A stretch of DNA of 64,000 nucleotides from CAYFVU01 sp964346645 (lineage in GTDB: Bacteria; Spirochaetota; Spirochaetia; DSM-16054; Sediminispirochaetaceae), in assembly GCA_964346645.1 (NCBI GenBank), contig CAYFVU010000001.1, positions 1-64,000 on the forward strand, given 5' to 3'. The position numbers and the translations under genes were made by a program. Below, one piece after another: positions 18,258 to 27,500 of this stretch. The notes beneath the pieces were generated by a model, which was not told the DNA's origin, did no database searches, and worked only from the letters and a program-made list of their open reading frames with translations. Positions within the stretch are counted from its first letter, which is position 1; each line of letters starts with the position of its first letter.

Positions 18258-18286
18258 ATGCGGAATTAGGAGAAGAGGAGGAATTC

Positions 18287-19336
18287 TTGAAAAGGCTAGT
18301 ACTTTTCATAAGTATACTGATGGTATTGCCGAGCATCGGTTTTGCTCAAACGCTCGGAAACACCGTCGCTACGGTGAATCTCACAAAAATGGAGGCCATC
18401 ACCTCTAAAGAGGTGAATAAAAAGCTGAACCAGCTTAAGGAAATCGGCTCCCAGAGCGGTATTCCTCAAGACCAGATAACACGTGAGAACGTGATGGAGT
18501 CTCTGATCGACCAAACGCTCATCAAACAGGCGGCCGAACGGGACGGCGTAAAGGTCCCGGACTCGCGGGTCGACCGGATGATAGAGGAGCAGAGGCGGGC
18601 GTACATGCAGAACAGCGGCCGCAGAATAGATCAGGAGCAGTTCGAACAGGTCGTGCAGAACGAAACGGGCTACTCCTGGGAGCAGTACCGGAGCCAGATC
18701 AGAGAGCAACTCCTGCAGCAGATGTACATCACCAGCCGAAAACAGGCGATGTTCGAGAACATAGATCCGCCTACCGAGGCGGAGATAGAGCAGCAGTATC
18801 GGGAAAATGCCACGCAATTTACCAATCCCGAGTACGTGCGGCTGAGTCAGGTCTTCATTTCAACGCAGAACAAGAGCGAAAGCGAAATAGAGAATGCACG
18901 AGAGAAGATCCAAAAGGCCTATCAAAAATTCAAGTCGGGTGAGCTCTCCTTCAGCGATGTCGTGCTCAAATACTCCGAGGACGAGAATTCGAAGTACCGA
19001 GACGGAGATGTCGGCTACATTACCCGTGATAACACGCAGGTGCGTTCGGCCTACGGAGAAAACTTCTTCAGCACCATATTCGGGCTCGAAGAAGGAGAGG
19101 TTTCCAAGGTCATAGAATCGAACGTGGGATTTCATATAGTCAAGGTTACCGAACACGAGCCGGCGAAACTGCTGCAGCTCGAGGACAAGCTATCCCCCGA
19201 TTCGCAGACGACTCTGCGCGACTACTTGAGGAGAATGCTCTATCAGAACAAACAGCAAGAGGTTTTCCGCCGAGCCATGGACGAAGTGGTGAGCGATCTC
19301 AGAGAAGAGGCGGAAATTGTCACATACGACGAGTAA
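18287..19336 (+). CDS. Periplasmic SurA/PrsA-like peptidyl-prolyl isomerase (parvulin)
   Basis: An exported parvulin-type foldase of 349 residues. The start chosen is TTG 18287, five bases after GAGGAGG; it opens directly into a signal peptide (KRLVLFISILMVLPSIGFAQ), whereas an earlier ATG at 18254 would add an acidic stretch before it. A SurA_N-like helical region spans about 20-150 (TRENVMESLIDQTLIKQAAERDGV). The PpiC rotamase domain lies at about 180-290 (VRLSQVFIST, SEDENSKYRDGDVGYI, GFHIVKV). It likely chaperones outer membrane proteins such as the LptD-like and barrel proteins in this window. nusB follows 22 bases downstream. Confidence 0.92.
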   Translation: MKRLVLFISILMVLPSIGFAQTLGNTVATVNLTKMEAITSKEVNKKLNQLKEIGSQSGIPQDQITRENVMESLIDQTLIKQAAERDGVKVPDSRVDRMIEEQRRAYMQNSGRRIDQEQFEQVVQNETGYSWEQYRSQIREQLLQQMYITSRKQAMFENIDPPTEAEIEQQYRENATQFTNPEYVRLSQVFISTQNKSESEIENAREKIQKAYQKFKSGELSFSDVVLKYSEDENSKYRDGDVGYITRDNTQVRSAYGENFFSTIFGLEEGEVSKVIESNVGFHIVKVTEHEPAKLLQLEDKLSPDSQTTLRDYLRRMLYQNKQQEVFRRAMDEVVSDLREEAEIVTYDE

Positions 19337-19358
19337 GCGGATAGAGACGGCAGCGTAA

Positions 19359-19772
19359 ATGGGTTCCCGCAGAAAAGCGAGAGTTCTTGCCCTTCAGGCG
19401 CTCTACAGTTGGGATTTCACCGGCAACTCTCTCGAGAGCCTCGTGCAGTTTCCCTGGATAGATGAGGGGCGGAGGGAGAGCTATGACGATCAGACCTTTG
19501 CTTTCGCCGCTCTCATCGTGAGGGGAACGCTCGAGAAACGGGAAGAGATCGACGAGGCGATACGTGCGCAGCTCGAACACTGGGACTTTACCCGACTGGC
19601 AAAGGTCGACCTCGCCATCCTCAGGTTCAGCATATATGCGCTGCTCTATCAAGACGACATTCCCCATTCGGTAACTATCGACGAGGCGATAGATCTGGCA
19701 AGGGAGTACGGTAACGACGACTCATACCGCTTCATCAATGGAATGCTCGACGGAGTGAGAAAACGACTGTGA
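19359..19772 (+). CDS. nusB: Transcription antitermination factor NusB
   Basis: NusB, which with NusE/S10 binds boxA in rRNA leader transcripts. The 137-residue all-helical product begins with the typical SRRKARVLALQALYSWDF and ends with the conserved FINGMLDGVRKRL. TIDEAIDLAREYG, a family signature, is at about residues 106-118. It starts at ATG 19359. A TPR gene follows after 16 bases. Confidence 0.96.
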   Translation: MGSRRKARVLALQALYSWDFTGNSLESLVQFPWIDEGRRESYDDQTFAFAALIVRGTLEKREEIDEAIRAQLEHWDFTRLAKVDLAILRFSIYALLYQDDIPHSVTIDEAIDLAREYGNDDSYRFINGMLDGVRKRL

Positions 19773-19788
19773 CTATCGACGGTCCGAC

Positions 19789-21450
19789 ATGAAAAAGAAA
19801 GATCTCGTTCTCCTTTTACTCATCCTCATCCTCGCCGCAGCCCTCGTATTTACTCTTCTCTACATTCGAGAGGTAAAGCAGGAGCGGATCTCCGAATCCT
19901 ACGTAGAGCTGCTCAGACAGATCGATGGATATCTCTCGGAAGGCTACAGCCGGAAGGCGGCAGAAAATATCTTGCGACTCGCGGAGACCGATGTTTCCGC
20001 CGCGACCTATCTTCAACTCCTCAAGAGAGCCCATGCCCTCACCGAGCAGGGAGAGGGCTTCGAGACATTCGTTACGGTTGCAGAGCTGGGCCGCGAGGAC
20101 TTTCCCGCTCGGGGGGACATCGCGGCTCTGCTGGTCTACGGCTATCTGCGAACGGATAATGCGAAGAAGGCCGAAGAAGTGGCGCAGGAGAGTAAAATTC
20201 GAGACCCGCGTTGGAGCCCGATACTCGCGGAGTCGGCCATAGTAAACGGAACTTTTCTCTCCATGGAGCAGGTAGGTGAAGACGTGGGAGAAAGCAGAGA
20301 TCTCTACCGCAGGGTCATGGAGTCGGAGGACCCGGAGATTTTCGAGGAGGCGTGGAGACGTACCGGAGCATCTGCTTTTCTCCTCGATGCGGTGCTCCTC
20401 GAGCTCCTGCGAGGAGGGATCTATGAAGCCTCGGAGCTCCTGCAGGGACTCCCCCGGGATTCACACGCCAAGCTCCGCTTCTTCGTCGCATATGACGGCG
20501 AACGGTGGAGAAGAGCCGAGGCGCTGCTCGGGCAGATTCCCACCGGCAATGGGCCGGCGGAGATACCCCGGCGGGAGAAGCTCATGTTAGAAGCCGATCT
20601 TGCACTCCGAAGAGGTGACCACTCGAAGGCTGCCGGGCTTTATGAGCGTTTTGTCTCCGAATATCCCGGTTACACCTGGTCCTCCTACTACAATCTCGCG
20701 TATATACGCTACAGCGATGCACAAGAGGGTAAAGCCTTCGGAGAAGAATTTATGGAGGGGCTCGTCTCCTCTGCAGCGGAGGGGTCCGGAAGGATATTGG
20801 ATCTCGCAGAGCTCATGCTCGCCTTCGGCGACACTCAATCTGCAGAGTACGTGCTCTCCCGGATACCTGAAGAACCGGAATCCGCCCCCCATCTTCGTCT
20901 CCTGAGGGAGAAGACGAAGAGGAGGGTGAATCCGGAACGCTACAAATCGCTCTTGAGGGTACTGGTGAACCGCAGTGGCGGGGAGAGATATGCGGCCCAC
21001 CTCGCCTGGTTTCTCATCGGGGTCGAAGATTACGACAGCCTGGAAGAGCTCATCTCCTACTATGCCGAGGAGTACGGCGAGCCTGCGTGGCTCCGCTTCT
21101 ATCGCGGCATTCTGCATGCAGAACGGGGCGACTACGAAGAGGCTCTTACCTCGTTTTCACATTCCTTAGATGCACGTGAGCACTGGGAGGCCTACTATAA
21201 CATGGCCATAATCGCCGCACTGCAGAACGATCCGACACGGGGAGTAGCGCTCTTGGAAAAGGCGGCCCACAGCGCGGGAAACTCACCGGAGGCGAGATCA
21301 GAGATACTCGCGGCAATGGCGGAGATAAAGTATAGAAACGGCAGGAGAGAGGAGGCCCGTGCCGATGCCGAGCGCGCGCTATCCTATGACCCGGCAAACA
21401 GCACTGCACAGCTCATCGTCAATACACTTGAAACCTCAAAGGCGGAGTGA
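19789..21450 (+). CDS. Membrane-anchored TPR protein
   Basis: A 553-residue protein with a single N-terminal membrane helix (LVLLLLILILAAALVFTLLYI, residues about 6-26) and no clear cleavage site, so probably anchored with its body in the periplasm. Helical repeats of TPR type run through most of the chain; the clearest are near the C terminus (GILHAERGDYEEALTSFSHS, EAYYNMAIIAALQNDPTRG, AMAEIKYRNGRREEARADAE). It starts at ATG 19789. It lies between nusB and map, with 15 bases to map. Function unknown. Confidence 0.82.
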   Translation: MKKKDLVLLLLILILAAALVFTLLYIREVKQERISESYVELLRQIDGYLSEGYSRKAAENILRLAETDVSAATYLQLLKRAHALTEQGEGFETFVTVAELGREDFPARGDIAALLVYGYLRTDNAKKAEEVAQESKIRDPRWSPILAESAIVNGTFLSMEQVGEDVGESRDLYRRVMESEDPEIFEEAWRRTGASAFLLDAVLLELLRGGIYEASELLQGLPRDSHAKLRFFVAYDGERWRRAEALLGQIPTGNGPAEIPRREKLMLEADLALRRGDHSKAAGLYERFVSEYPGYTWSSYYNLAYIRYSDAQEGKAFGEEFMEGLVSSAAEGSGRILDLAELMLAFGDTQSAEYVLSRIPEEPESAPHLRLLREKTKRRVNPERYKSLLRVLVNRSGGERYAAHLAWFLIGVEDYDSLEELISYYAEEYGEPAWLRFYRGILHAERGDYEEALTSFSHSLDAREHWEAYYNMAIIAALQNDPTRGVALLEKAAHSAGNSPEARSEILAAMAEIKYRNGRREEARADAERALSYDPANSTAQLIVNTLETSKAE

Positions 21451-21465
21451 TAGAGTTACTGCCGT

Positions 21466-22221
21466 ATGATCAAATTGAAGACAAGAGAAGAAATTGACCG
21501 CATTCGGGAGGCATCGAAGATCCTCGTGGAAACCCACATGGAGCTCGCGAAGATGATAGAGCCGGGAATACCAACCGAGGAGCTCGATAAATTTGCCCGA
21601 AGATACATAGAAAAACATGGTGGAAGTCCTGCGTTTCTCGACTACATGGGATATCCCGCATCGCTCTGCGTCTCCATTAACGAGGAGGTTATACACGGCA
21701 TCCCCGGAGCGCGAAAGCTCGTCGAGGGCGACATCGTGAGTATGGACCTCGGAGTCGAGATAGACGGCTATTACAGCGATATGGCCAGAACCGTCCCGGT
21801 CGGCAGGATCTCGGAGGAGGCCGAAAAACTCATTCGCGTGACCTACGAGTGTCTCTACATGGGAATAGCACAGGTGCAGCCGAAGAAGAGGATCCATGCA
21901 ATATCGCAGGCAGTGTACGATCATGCGGCGGCGAACGGCTACGGGGTGGTGCGGGAGTACTGCGGCCATGGGGTCGGCTATTCGCAGCATGAGGACCCGC
22001 AGATACCCAACTACGTGAGCAGAGGGGCGAATCCCCGCATGAAGAGGGGAATGGTATTGGCCATAGAGCCGATGATAAACCTAGGCGGAGCCGAGGTATC
22101 CGTGCTCGACGACGACTGGACCGTCGTCACAGCGGACGGTTCCCTGTCGGCGCATTGGGAACACACCATAGCCGTGTTCGATGATCATACCGAAATCCTC
22201 ACCGAGTTAGAGGATTCGTGA
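21466..22221 (+). CDS. map: Methionine aminopeptidase, type I
   Basis: Methionine aminopeptidase, removing N-terminal methionine from nascent proteins. The 251-residue length fits type Ia without an N-terminal zinc extension. Metal ligands are seen: the two aspartates in SMDLGVEIDGYYSDMART, histidine in CGHGVGYSQHED, glutamate in IEPMIN and glutamate in WEHTIAV. It starts at ATG 21466. It ends an operon; the next gene has its own promoter. A map-htrA adjacency also occurs in Treponema as I recall (TP0842-TP0841). Confidence 0.98.
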   Translation: MIKLKTREEIDRIREASKILVETHMELAKMIEPGIPTEELDKFARRYIEKHGGSPAFLDYMGYPASLCVSINEEVIHGIPGARKLVEGDIVSMDLGVEIDGYYSDMARTVPVGRISEEAEKLIRVTYECLYMGIAQVQPKKRIHAISQAVYDHAAANGYGVVREYCGHGVGYSQHEDPQIPNYVSRGANPRMKRGMVLAIEPMINLGGAEVSVLDDDWTVVTADGSLSAHWEHTIAVFDDHTEILTELEDS

Positions 22222-22254
22222 GATGCCGGGATAAGTGCGGCCTCGATTATTGTT

Positions 22255-22284
22255 TTGACTTACGAGCGGCGTCCTTATTATCTT
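22255..22284 (+). promoter_or_regulatory. Candidate promoter of the HtrA-like protease gene
   Basis: TTGACT (22255-22260) with TATCTT 18 bases on (22279-22284); an overlapping TATTAT (22276-22281) would give a 15-base spacer. It lies in the 106-base gap between map and the protease gene. Confidence 0.5.
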
Positions 22285-22327
22285 AAATGAGAATATACTA
22301 CCCCTTTCTAAGTACAAGAGGTATACG

Positions 22328-23830
22328 ATGAAACAGACGAAACTTTTCTATTCGAAGAAATTCTTTCTATTCAACCTTATCGCGGTAGGAGTGCTCGCAG
22401 GTTTTACCCTCTCATTCCTCATTTTTGGCTGTTCGACCGATTTAAAATCCGGTGAGACCGCATACGCGCAGGAGAACGGTGAGGAGAGTTCCGACATCGC
22501 CGGACTGCGCAGCATGCAGAACTCCTTTCGCAGCGTTGCGGAAGATGTGCTTCCGGTGGTCGTAGAGCTCAAGGTAGTGGAAATCGTAAAACAGCAGGCA
22601 CCTCAGCAGCGAGGTTGGCCATGGGACTTTCTCTTTCCTGAAGAACAGCAGGAAAACGGCGATAAAGACCGGGAACGGGAGTTCCGCAACCAGGGACTCG
22701 GCTCCGGTGTCGTGGTAAGGAACAATGGTGACACATACTATGTCCTCACAAACGAACACGTGGTAGGAGAAGCCGATGAGATCAAGGTGGTCATGCACGA
22801 CGAGAGCGAATACATGGCAACACTCGTAGGCAAGGATTCGAGAAAGGACCTCGCCCTCGTCGAATTCAGCACAAAGGACGATCTGCCCGTGGCAGAGCTC
22901 GGCGACAGCGAGGAGCTGCGTGTGGGAGACTGGGTGTTGGCGGTCGGAAGTCCCTTCGGCTTCGTCTCCAGCGTAACCGCCGGTATAGTCAGCGCGAAGG
23001 GCAGATCCGGCCCGCAAAACAACATAAGCGACTTTATACAGACCGACGCCGCGATAAACCGGGGCAACTCGGGAGGAGCCCTCGTGAACATCGAAGGAGA
23101 TGTCGTGGGGATCAACACATGGATCGCCGCGCCTACCGGGGGGAGCATCGGACTCGGGTTCGCCATACCGATCAACAACGCGAAGAAGGCGATCGATGAC
23201 TTCATAGAGAAAGGAAAGGTAGAATACGGCTGGCTCGGCGTGACGGTTACCGATCTCTCCGATGAGGCGGCGAAGCAGATGAATATTACCGAGGAAAACG
23301 GCGCCTTCATCCACAACGTCTACATCGATTCACCGGCCGATAAGGGTGGCATACTGCCGGGAGACTTCGTGACTGCGATCAACGGCAGCAACATAAAGAG
23401 CAGGGACGAGCTCGTGCGATTCGTCGGCGACCTGGAGGCCGGCGAAAGTGCCGAATTCTCGCTGATACGCTACGGAGAAGAGGAGAGCGTCACCGTCGAG
23501 ATCGGACAACGAAAAGACCAGGATGCCATACTGTCTCAGCAGAGCAAACTTTGGCCCGGAATGATCGTGGTCCCGCTCAGTGAGGAGGTGAAGTCTCGAA
23601 TGGAGATCGAATCCTCCGTGGATGGAGTAGTGGTCGCCAACGTGGAGAAGCAGACGAAGCCGTACATAGGCGGTATAAGGCCTTACGACGTCATTACGGA
23701 GATAAACGACGACAGCATCGAGAACCTCATAGACTTCTATGAGGCGATAAACGACAGGTCGACGGATCGATACGAGATCGGCTATGTTCGTGAGGGAAGC
23801 AAGTTCTTCATAGGTATCGAGAGAGAGTAA
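22328..23830 (+). CDS. HtrA/DegP-type serine protease with two PDZ domains
   Basis: An envelope serine protease of 500 residues. The N terminus is hydrophobic (FFLFNLIAVGVLAGFTLSFLIFG) and ends in LIFGC at residue 35, so it may be a lipoprotein under relaxed spirochaete lipobox rules, or signal-anchored. The trypsin-like triad is H144 (TNEHVVG), D174 (RKDLALVEF) and S248 (RGNSGGAL). Two PDZ domains follow, about 295-390 (GWLGVTVTDLS, DSPADKGGILPGDFV) and 400-500. It should degrade or refold misfolded envelope proteins. A charged Q/E/K-rich loop near residues 85-110 corresponds to the variable LA loop. It is monocistronic between a promoter and a hairpin. Confidence 0.96.
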   Translation: MKQTKLFYSKKFFLFNLIAVGVLAGFTLSFLIFGCSTDLKSGETAYAQENGEESSDIAGLRSMQNSFRSVAEDVLPVVVELKVVEIVKQQAPQQRGWPWDFLFPEEQQENGDKDREREFRNQGLGSGVVVRNNGDTYYVLTNEHVVGEADEIKVVMHDESEYMATLVGKDSRKDLALVEFSTKDDLPVAELGDSEELRVGDWVLAVGSPFGFVSSVTAGIVSAKGRSGPQNNISDFIQTDAAINRGNSGGALVNIEGDVVGINTWIAAPTGGSIGLGFAIPINNAKKAIDDFIEKGKVEYGWLGVTVTDLSDEAAKQMNITEENGAFIHNVYIDSPADKGGILPGDFVTAINGSNIKSRDELVRFVGDLEAGESAEFSLIRYGEEESVTVEIGQRKDQDAILSQQSKLWPGMIVVPLSEEVKSRMEIESSVDGVVVANVEKQTKPYIGGIRPYDVITEINDDSIENLIDFYEAINDRSTDRYEIGYVREGSKFFIGIERE

Positions 23831-23851
23831 GACTCCGGTACCATGTATGAG

Positions 23852-23892
23852 GGTGGGGAGAGAGCAGGGCTTTCTCCCCACCTAATTTATTA
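23852..23892 (+). terminator. Hairpin terminator after the HtrA-like gene
   Basis: A 13-bp stem (GGTGGGGAGAGAG at 23852-23864 with CTTTCTCCCCACC at 23870-23882, one G-U pair) with a five-base loop CAGGG, followed by an AT-rich but interrupted tract TAATTTATTA. The stem is very stable; the U-run is imperfect. Confidence 0.7.
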
Positions 23893-23956
23893 GCGATCAT
23901 GGTTTTTTGAAATTCCTTGATTTCATCTGAATTCTTTTATCCGAAGAGAGGGGAGC

Positions 23957-24565
23957 ATGAGTAAGATTTTTGTTGAGTACGACGAGGTGAGGAACAATTC
24001 TCTCAAGCTTGCGCACCGCATCCATCAGGACGGCTTCGTTCCCGATGTGATCTACGTGCTTCTTCGCGGCGGCGCGTACATCGGCAACGTCATAAGCGAG
24101 TACTTCAAGATCGTACGGGCCGGCGAACGCCCGGTTTTCTACGCGGCTGTGGTGGCCCGCTCGTATACCGACATCCACCAGCGCTCCCAGGTGCGGATCG
24201 ACGGCTGGACCTACAAACCGGAGTACCTGAGAACGGGAGACAAGATACTCCTCGTCGATGACATATACGATTCAGGAACCACGATGAGCTACCTCGGTGA
24301 AGTCATCATGGGACACGGAATACCCAGAGAAGATCTGAAAATCGCCGTGCACGACTACAAGGTATTCAGCTACCAAGAGAGCAGCATGTCGGTAACTCCG
24401 GACTACTACTGTGTTCGGCACAACATCAACTCTCCGGAAGAGGACATCTGGATTCACTACAAGAGCCACGAATTCGTGGGCCTTACCGAGGAGGAGTACC
24501 GAAAAAATTACTCGTATACAGACCAGGAATTTACCGATATACTAGAAAAGCAGCTTTTTTCGTAA
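23957..24565 (+). CDS. Phosphoribosyltransferase family protein
   Basis: A 202-residue type I phosphoribosyltransferase, probably for a purine base. The PRPP-binding loop is ILLVDDIYDSGTTM near residues 97-110, and the PPi loop LLRGGAYIGNVI is near 34-45, as in hypoxanthine or xanthine PRTases. The substrate-determining hood (residues about 50-75 and after 135) does not match a standard Hpt or Gpt closely, so the base cannot be named. It starts at ATG 23957 after a strong GAGAGGGGAG site. The giant repeat protein gene follows 16 bases downstream; the functional link, if any, is unclear. Confidence 0.9.
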   Translation: MSKIFVEYDEVRNNSLKLAHRIHQDGFVPDVIYVLLRGGAYIGNVISEYFKIVRAGERPVFYAAVVARSYTDIHQRSQVRIDGWTYKPEYLRTGDKILLVDDIYDSGTTMSYLGEVIMGHGIPREDLKIAVHDYKVFSYQESSMSVTPDYYCVRHNINSPEEDIWIHYKSHEFVGLTEEEYRKNYSYTDQEFTDILEKQLFS

Positions 24566-24581
24566 GACGGTAGGTAGCAAT

Positions 24582-27500
24582 ATGCCCAGAGCCACGGGTC
24601 GACTTCTTGTTTCTGCACTCTTCCTGCTCTGGCTGTGCGCAGCGGCGTCGGCACAGCACGAATTCCCCTTCGACATCTCTCCCTCACCGGGTTCCTACGG
24701 TCGTAACACCAGGGTAGAGCTGAAGCTCGATGACCAACGAACCAATCGAAATCTCGCCTACGGGACCTTGGAGTACAGATTCGCCGAGAGCGAGGAACGT
24801 GTGTTCAGCACGTATAGTGAGCCGATACATCTGACGGCTCTGCCGGGCGAGGAGAGAAAGTTCAGCATAGAGATAAGACGTAAGGCGGCGCCTCCCGAAA
24901 GCGAGACGGGGGAACGCGAAATATTCACTGTCTCCTACAGCATAGACAAGCGGCCGCCGCTTCCGCCGGATCTGAACGCGCGTTATCGCAACGAATCACT
25001 CAATCTGCAGATCGGCTCCGCAGGCTCGTCGGATACGAACGAAGATACTCTCTTCTATTTTTGGAGCTCGCTCTCTTCCGATCGATCGGAGAATGGAATA
25101 GGTACTCCATCACGCGACAGCTTTCAGCCTCTAGATGGAGAGAGGAGTCTGCAGATACCCTGGCCGAATGACATATTTGCATGCGATATAGCAGTGTATG
25201 CGGAGGACCGGCACGGCAATCGCAGCGAGATTGTAGAACAGACCATTACGAGGGACGCATATATACCTTCCTGCGATACAACGCTCAGGGTTATGTCGCC
25301 CGTAGAGGGGCGTTTCGCCAATCCGCAGTGGCTGGTCGTTGCGCCTTCCGGCTGTTTCGACTGGATTCGATACTCCATCGACGGCAGCGACCCCGTCTCG
25401 GACGGGGTCGAATACCATAGACCCATGCTCCTGCGGGTGAGAGGCGAATTCACCCTGCGGGTTGCCGCAAAGCGCGCAGATGATGGAGAGATCCTTCGTG
25501 AAACGAGAGATTTTTCGATACGGACGGATGCAGCAGAGCTCTCACTCTCGATTCCTGAAATGGTAAATGAGGCGAAGGCCGAGATAGCGGCGCCGGAGGT
25601 AGACGGATACCGCTTCTTCTACAGCTTCGAGGATAGAAGAGTCGGTCAGGATGACCGGAAATTCGTTGAGCCGATCCGGCTTGACATGAGTTCGCCTGCT
25701 TTCCACGGGGTTCCGCTGCGTGTGGCTGTTTTGAACGAGAAGACGGGCGAGTTGCAGCAGTACCGGTACTTCTACCATTTAGACAACAGAAAACCCTCCG
25801 CCCCGGTCGTAGTAGTGGTGGGAAAAACACCCTTCAGAGAGAGTGTTAAGGCGTATGTTTTTTCACGAAAAAACACCGCCATTTACTACACTACCGACGG
25901 GTCTACTCCCGATCGGTTCTCCCGGGAATACAGCGGCCCTTTGACCATCACTCCTCCTGGTGGCGCCGATACGGGTAGTGTCACCCTCAGGACGATTGCA
26001 CGGGCAAAGAACGGGCGTACGAGTGAAGTGAGCTCGCGAGTAGTCCTCTACGACAATGACGAACCGTCAAAACCCGAAATTCTCATAGACGAGTCGGGAA
26101 GCAGAAGGCTCGTTCTTCGCATAAACGCTCCCGAGGAGACCGAAAGGCTGCGGTACGAGCTGAAATACGGGAAGGATGCATCGGAGGACTTCGAAGTGGC
26201 AACTTCATCACCGATAGGGAAGAGAGGCATGGTGCTCGAGTTCCCACGAGGATTTGCAGGCAGGGCAGTCATTCGAGCCGCCGCCGAGGACGATGCGGGC
26301 AACATCTCCGCTCCGTCGGAGCCTGTATCCTTCCAAACCGATTCGGTGCCTCCCGCTGAACCGAAGATACAGGTGCGCGAAGTCGAATCGGCGGATGAAG
26401 AAGGGAATATAGTTGGTGAGCAAATGCGGGTCGAGATAGGAGGCGCCGCTGAGGCAGGTATTCGCTATGCGCTTGTTTCTACCAGCTCGCCGGAGGAGGA
26501 GCTCGATACAGATTCGTCTGAGATAGACTTCGATGAATACAAAGGCCCCTTTATCCTGACGACTGAGATGATTCCTTTTCGTGCGTTCAAGGTCTTCGCC
26601 TTTGCGGTCGACGAGTCGGGCAACAGGAGCGCTATCGCAGAGACGAACCGTTTTGTCTTGGATGACAGACGGGCAGAGGAGATCCTCTACTTCGGTATCG
26701 AAGACGGCGAGCATTACCATCGATCTCGTGTGCTCCACATACAGAGTCCGCAGAAGGGAAGTGTGATCCACTATCGCATAGGCGAAGGCTCGCAGCCTGA
26801 AGAGGTGCCTGATGCGACCTCTCCGGTGGTAGACGGTCCTCTACTTTTCAGCGCCGAGGAGGGAGAGGAGACGGACTACGTCATATCCGCGCGCGCCTAT
26901 CTTCCTTCCGCCGACTCGTGGAGCGAGACCAAAACTCTACGGTTTTATATGGACAGGAATGCTCCCGAGGCCCCCCGGATCTCTTCGCCGAGTAGCGGCG
27001 GAATCTATACCTCTCCCGTTTCGGTCGACATCGAAAATGCGGCCGAAGATGAGCAGGTATGGCTCCTGTGGGGTTCGCCCGGTGAGTATTCCGACGATCT
27101 CGGCGCAGAAGATATACGCAACAAGGGGGCTCCCCTCCAGGAGTCGTTGCGCATAGGCCCTGTTGATGGGAAGAGGAAGGACTATGTGCTCTATGCGGCG
27201 GCATTCGACCACGCGGGCAACTCTGCGCTTGCGGAATCCGCTGTCGAGTTTGCGGTAGACAGAGATCCTCCCGAGCTCGTACCTCTCGTCGGCGCCCCCG
27301 AATCGGGAGTGGCACCGGGGCCGGTAGTCTTGAGTCTCCCTGCCGAGGAGCAGAAGAGGAAGCCGCTGCCCGATATCGTGTATAGCATTGCCGTCGGGGA
27401 TCGGGAACCCGGAATTCCCGGCAGAAACGCATCCACGTTGACACTTCCTTTTACCTTTCAAGCCAGAGAAGGAGCACTTACCGATTACACGATGCTCTAT

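Noticed and set aside
18254..18286. ATG at 18254 as the parvulin start
   Set aside because: It would place eleven acidic residues before the signal peptide, whereas TTG 18287 has an ideal GAGGAGG site five bases upstream.
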